Part shown: in pieces, positions 22,065-25,182 of the stretch
How positions within the stretch are numbered: the stretch's first letter is position 1
How the letters are laid out: each line of letters starts with the position of its first letter
Assembly (NCBI GenBank): GCA_039588915.1
Contig: JBDGYV010000034.1
Coordinates: forward strand, 1-25,182
Direction: 5' to 3'
Source of the DNA: CAMYLR01 sp039588915
Lineage (GTDB): Bacteria; Gemmatimonadota; Gemmatimonadetes; JACCXV01; JAHWKZ01
Length of the DNA: 25,182 nt
Made by a program: the position numbers and the translations under genes
The notes under the pieces: model-generated
What the model saw: the letters and a program-made list of their open reading frames with translations, nothing else
Told to the model about the DNA's origin: nothing
The model's database searches: none

Positions 22065-24476
22065 ATGCGCGCGGTCGCAGCCGTCGTCTCAACGCTCGTC
22101 GTCGCGGCTGGACTGGGCACGGCTTCCACCCTGTCGGCTCAGGAGAACGACACGTGTCTCGTGTGTCACGAGAACGCGGCGATGTTTGCGGCTCGGGACG
22201 ACGGTGCGCGGCTGGTCGTCAATCGTCGCGTATACGAAACGTCGGTTCATGGGGCCACTGATGTGCGGTGCGTCGCTTGCCATCAGGGGATGACGTTTCC
22301 ACACCCCGAAGAGCCAGCCGCAGTGGACTGTTCTCGCTGCCACGGCCGGCAGGTGTCGCAGCATACCACGTCGCTTCACGGGCAAGCGGCGGCCAGGGGG
22401 GACCCGCTGGCTCCGAGCTGTGTCGACTGCCACGGGCGGCATGACATCCAGCGCAGCACGAGTCCGGGGTCACCGACGAGCGTGATGAACATCCCGTTTC
22501 TCTGCGGAGAGTGTCACCACGAGGGGTCGCCCGTCTCGCGCACGCGTGATATCCCGCAAGAGAGCATCCTCGAGAACTACTCGCTATCGATGCACGGAGA
22601 AGGACTGTTTCGTCAGGGTCTTACCGTGACTGCCGTCTGCACATCCTGTCATACCTCGCACAGGATTCTACCGCACACCGACCGGCGATCGAGCATCCAC
22701 GAGGAAAACGTGTCCAGAACGTGCACCCGATGTCACGCCCAGATCGAGCGGGTTCACCGTCAAGTGATCGAGGGGAGTCTGTGGAGGACCGATCCGGACA
22801 AGATCCCTGCATGTCCTGACTGCCACTCGCCGCACAAGATTCGCCGCGTCTTCTACGCGGCCGGCTCAGCGAACTCGGACTGTCTTGCCTGCCACGGAGA
22901 CTCCGATCTAACGATGGAGAAAAGCGGCCGGACGATCTCTCTCTTCGTGGACGAACAAGCCTATAACGCCACCGATCATTCGGGCACCGCCTGTGCTCAA
23001 TGCCACACCGAAGTCACGACATCGCTGAGCCGACCGTGCGAGACGGTGGTCTCGAACGTGGACTGCAGCATCTGCCATGCCGAACAAGTCGGGCAGTATG
23101 ACTTGGGCATCCACGGAACGCTAGCCGCCCGTGGCGACCCTGACGCGCCGGTTTGTCTGGACTGTCACGCCAAGCACGCCACGCAAGACAAGTCGCAGCC
23201 CGCGTCACCGACGTTTCCGCGTAACGTCCCCGAGCTCTGTGCCCGTTGTCATCGCGCGGGAGAAGCGGCGGCGGTGCGAATCGGCATCGATGATCCGGAC
23301 ATCGTCCAAAGCTACGAGATGAGCACTCACGGCAAGGGATTGCTGGAGAGCGGCCTTGTCGTGACCGCAATGTGCACCAACTGTCACACGGCCCACGGAG
23401 AGCAGCCCGCGGATGATCCGACATCGACGGTTCATTCGGACAACATCCCCGGCACGTGCGGCACGTGTCACCATGGCATCCAGGAAGAGTTTCAGAAAAG
23501 CGTTCACGCGACCGTGGAGACCACAGATTCGGACCGCCAACCCCCCACCTGCAAAGATTGTCACACCTCGCACACGATCAGCCGGACGGACCGGGCCGAC
23601 TTTCGTCTGCTGATGATGGATCAGTGTGGGCGGTGCCATGTCGATGAGTCCGAGACGTTCTTCGAGACGTATCACGGCAAAGTGTCACGTCTCGGTGATG
23701 CCGGGGCGGCGAAGTGCTACGACTGCCACGGCACCCACAACATCTTGCCGATCGATGACCTCGGGTCGCTGCTCAGCCGAAGCAACATTGTAGACACGTG
23801 CAGTCAGTGCCATGAGGGTGCGCATCGTCGATTCGCCGGATATCTGACTCACGCGACACACCACGATGCCGACAAGTATCCGTTCCTGTTCTGGACCTTC
23901 TGGGTGATGACCGCGCTGCTGGTCGGGACGTTGACGTTCGCGATGTTCCACGTCTTCGCATGGATGTGGAGGCTGTGGCGTACCCCCGGCGAGTGGAAGC
24001 GACCGAAGCCGGCGAGGGGAGAGAAGCTCTATCGGCGGTTCACCCGGTTCCAGCGCATGCTCCACATGGTCATGTTGCTCAGCTTCTTCACGCTCGCGAT
24101 CACGGGCATGGTGTTGAAGTTCTCCTACACGGGGTGGGCCCAATTCACGGCTTCGATTCTTTGGGACGTGAGACGCCAAAAGGAGCGCTCGGGCAAGAGT
24201 TGGCGACAGGTCATCTTTGGCGCCGACTCTCTGGTGTTCAACAGGAACGATCTCACAGAGCTCGTCGGGTCGATCAAGTGGTTCTTCGGGTTTGGACCAC
24301 GTCCACGATACGGGCGGTACACGTACTGGGAGAAGTTCGACTACTTCGCCGTTTTTTGGGGCATGATCGTCATCGGCACGTCGGGTCTCATGCTCTGGTT
24401 TCCGGAGTTGTTTACGTACATTCTGCCCGGTCGGTCGATCAACATCGCTCTTTACCGGGCGTGTCGCGCTCGATGA
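22065..24476 (+). CDS. 19-heme cytochrome c fused to a truncated FdnI-like cytochrome b
   Basis: An 803-residue protein with a signal peptide (1-25), 19 CXXCH motifs (about residues 31-605), a membrane helix (606-635) and an FdnI-like cytochrome b domain. The heme region contains an internal duplication: residues 31-265 and 272-512 share the same order of eight heme motifs and phrases such as HGxxAARGDPxAPxC. The fused domain keeps the first helix (MLHMVMLLSFFTLAITG) and third (FWGMIVIGTSGLMLWF), but compared with the intact neighbour it lacks the second helix with H69/H83 (in-frame gap near nt 24160) and the fourth with H183/H198, where a 107-base loss near nt 24450 shifts the frame to an early TGA. 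The start is the ATG at 22065 with GGAGG just upstream. The layout matches Geobacter CbcL; the b domain is probably non-functional as read. Confidence 0.85.
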   Translation: MRAVAAVVSTLVVAAGLGTASTLSAQENDTCLVCHENAAMFAARDDGARLVVNRRVYETSVHGATDVRCVACHQGMTFPHPEEPAAVDCSRCHGRQVSQHTTSLHGQAAARGDPLAPSCVDCHGRHDIQRSTSPGSPTSVMNIPFLCGECHHEGSPVSRTRDIPQESILENYSLSMHGEGLFRQGLTVTAVCTSCHTSHRILPHTDRRSSIHEENVSRTCTRCHAQIERVHRQVIEGSLWRTDPDKIPACPDCHSPHKIRRVFYAAGSANSDCLACHGDSDLTMEKSGRTISLFVDEQAYNATDHSGTACAQCHTEVTTSLSRPCETVVSNVDCSICHAEQVGQYDLGIHGTLAARGDPDAPVCLDCHAKHATQDKSQPASPTFPRNVPELCARCHRAGEAAAVRIGIDDPDIVQSYEMSTHGKGLLESGLVVTAMCTNCHTAHGEQPADDPTSTVHSDNIPGTCGTCHHGIQEEFQKSVHATVETTDSDRQPPTCKDCHTSHTISRTDRADFRLLMMDQCGRCHVDESETFFETYHGKVSRLGDAGAAKCYDCHGTHNILPIDDLGSLLSRSNIVDTCSQCHEGAHRRFAGYLTHATHHDADKYPFLFWTFWVMTALLVGTLTFAMFHVFAWMWRLWRTPGEWKRPKPARGEKLYRRFTRFQRMLHMVMLLSFFTLAITGMVLKFSYTGWAQFTASILWDVRRQKERSGKSWRQVIFGADSLVFNRNDLTELVGSIKWFFGFGPRPRYGRYTYWEKFDYFAVFWGMIVIGTSGLMLWFPELFTYILPGRSINIALYRACRAR

Positions 24477-24663
24477 ATTGAAGTACGACAAACCAAGAGA
24501 GTATGAAAAACTCGTTGCCAGTGGTAGGCTGGAGGAGCAGTTGGTTGACCCCTTTCCCGAAAGCGTGGAACGCGGGTTTAAGATCTTCGGCTTCATCGCT
24601 CTTGCGGTCGGGTTGACGCTGATTTTTCTGATTATTCTCACAATGCTGTTCGGCTACCGCTAG
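24451..24663 (+). pseudogene. Out-of-frame C-terminal remnant of the fused cytochrome b
   Basis: In the frame one base off from the fusion gene, nt 24451 onward encodes FTGRVALDELKYDKPREYEK, which matches FTGRATLDYMKEEHPLQYER of the intact cytochrome b, then a closing helix (FGFIALAVGLTLIFLIILTML) and a stop at the expected place. It is the detached end of the preceding gene, not an independent gene; a TTG at 24478 could start a short peptide but has no ribosome binding site. Confidence 0.8.
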
Positions 24664-24672
24664 GAGGGAAGG

Positions 24673-25182
24673 ATGAGAGGTCACTGGTTAGCAGGAGTTG
24701 CCCTCGCCCTCGCGGTGCTGTTGGGTCCGGAGTGCTTGATGGCCCAGGGGTATCGCGGCGAGTTCCGAGTCGCGGGAAGCTTCCTCGAACTGCGCGGTCT
24801 GGAACGCGACAGCCTCCCCGAGGGGGCGGTGGCTGGCGATGGCGTCCGTCGCATTCTGGAGGATGGGACGGTCGTGAGTTGCCTCCCGGGCGAGTTCTGT
24901 CGCTGGTTCGCGTCCGTGGACGACGAGGAATCGATCTCGGTCGTCACCCAGGACCTCAGCCTGGTCGCCTGGCCCGGGATCCGCGGGCTGGCGGCCAACG
25001 TCCATCTGCGCGGGCGCTACGGAACCGACAGCTTCTGGCCCCGCAGCAGCCAGGACCTCGACGCGATTACCGCCCACCTGACGTACGATCGCGCGGACTT
25101 TCGTTTTCGGGGCGGGCGGATCGCTCGAACTTCGGGTCTTGGCTACTACAACTTCGACGGTGGATCGGTGCTGTGGCGCGGT
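24673..25182 (+). CDS. Putative outer-membrane beta-barrel protein, N-terminal part
   Basis: The frame runs off the right edge after 170 residues. It begins with a signal peptide (MRGHWLAGVALALAVLLGP...LMAQG) after a strong TAGGAGGGAAGG ribosome binding site, nine bases behind the cytochrome b remnant. The mature part has alternating short strands rich in aromatic and charged residues, such as VHLRGRYGTDSFW, AITAHLTYDRADFRFRGGRI and the turn TSGLGYYNFDGGSVLWRG, a pattern typical of outer-membrane barrels that form porins or porin-cytochrome conduits. Four cysteines are present but no CXXCH, so it is not a cytochrome. Being last in an operon of multiheme cytochromes, it could be the outer-membrane sheath of an extracellular electron path. 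I do not recognise the exact family. Confidence 0.6.
   Translation, partial: MRGHWLAGVALALAVLLGPECLMAQGYRGEFRVAGSFLELRGLERDSLPEGAVAGDGVRRILEDGTVVSCLPGEFCRWFASVDDEESISVVTQDLSLVAWPGIRGLAANVHLRGRYGTDSFWPRSSQDLDAITAHLTYDRADFRFRGGRIARTSGLGYYNFDGGSVLWRG

Overview
The window (about 25 kb, GC-rich, frequent GTG starts, tightly packed genes) comes from a Gram-negative-type bacterium: many proteins carry signal peptides, there are periplasmic multiheme c-type cytochromes, and a probable outer-membrane beta-barrel starts at the right edge. I cannot assign a phylum from sequence alone; a Gemmatimonadota- or Acidobacteriota-like anaerobe or facultative respirer would fit, but that is a guess.

Region 1 (1-9596, minus strand) is a compact carbon-metabolism cluster read leftward: EVE-domain protein, a small exported protein, an M19 dipeptidase, transketolase, ribose-5-phosphate isomerase B, transaldolase, a DUF4126 membrane protein, 6-phosphogluconate dehydrogenase, glucose-6-phosphate dehydrogenase, and the start of 6-phosphogluconolactonase. 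Together these make an almost complete oxidative plus non-oxidative pentose phosphate pathway. Several junctions are GTGA stop/start overlaps, indicating translational coupling.

Region 2 (about 9640-14940, plus strand) is a tandem array of three paralogous exported cytochromes, each with eight CXXCH and one CX4CH heme motif. Each copy has its own similar upstream region (paired CCCTAC boxes and a CATAAT-like -10) and its own nearly identical hairpin terminator, so the duplicated unit is promoter-gene-terminator.

Region 3 (14962-25182, plus strand) is one tightly spaced operon: a Rieske-fold protein that has lost all four cluster ligands, a cytochrome b6/bc-type protein whose PEWY Qo motif reads STWV, a tail-anchored 9-heme cytochrome, a 22-heme cytochrome with a NapC/NirT-like membrane-anchored start, an 11-heme cytochrome, a separate FdnI/CbcL-type diheme cytochrome b, a 19-heme cytochrome fused to a second FdnI-like cytochrome b domain that is damaged by two deletions, and the start of a putative outer-membrane barrel. 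The seven multiheme proteins add up to 88 predicted c-type heme sites.

The most interesting proposal is that region 3 encodes an electron route from the quinone pool through the periplasm, possibly to the outer membrane, built on a bc-type complex that can no longer do Rieske-dependent quinol bifurcation. The lost ligands and altered motif are read directly from the sequence; the physiological role is inference. No tRNA, rRNA, CRISPR array, insertion sequence or phage gene was seen, and no gene-free stretch exceeds 300 bases.
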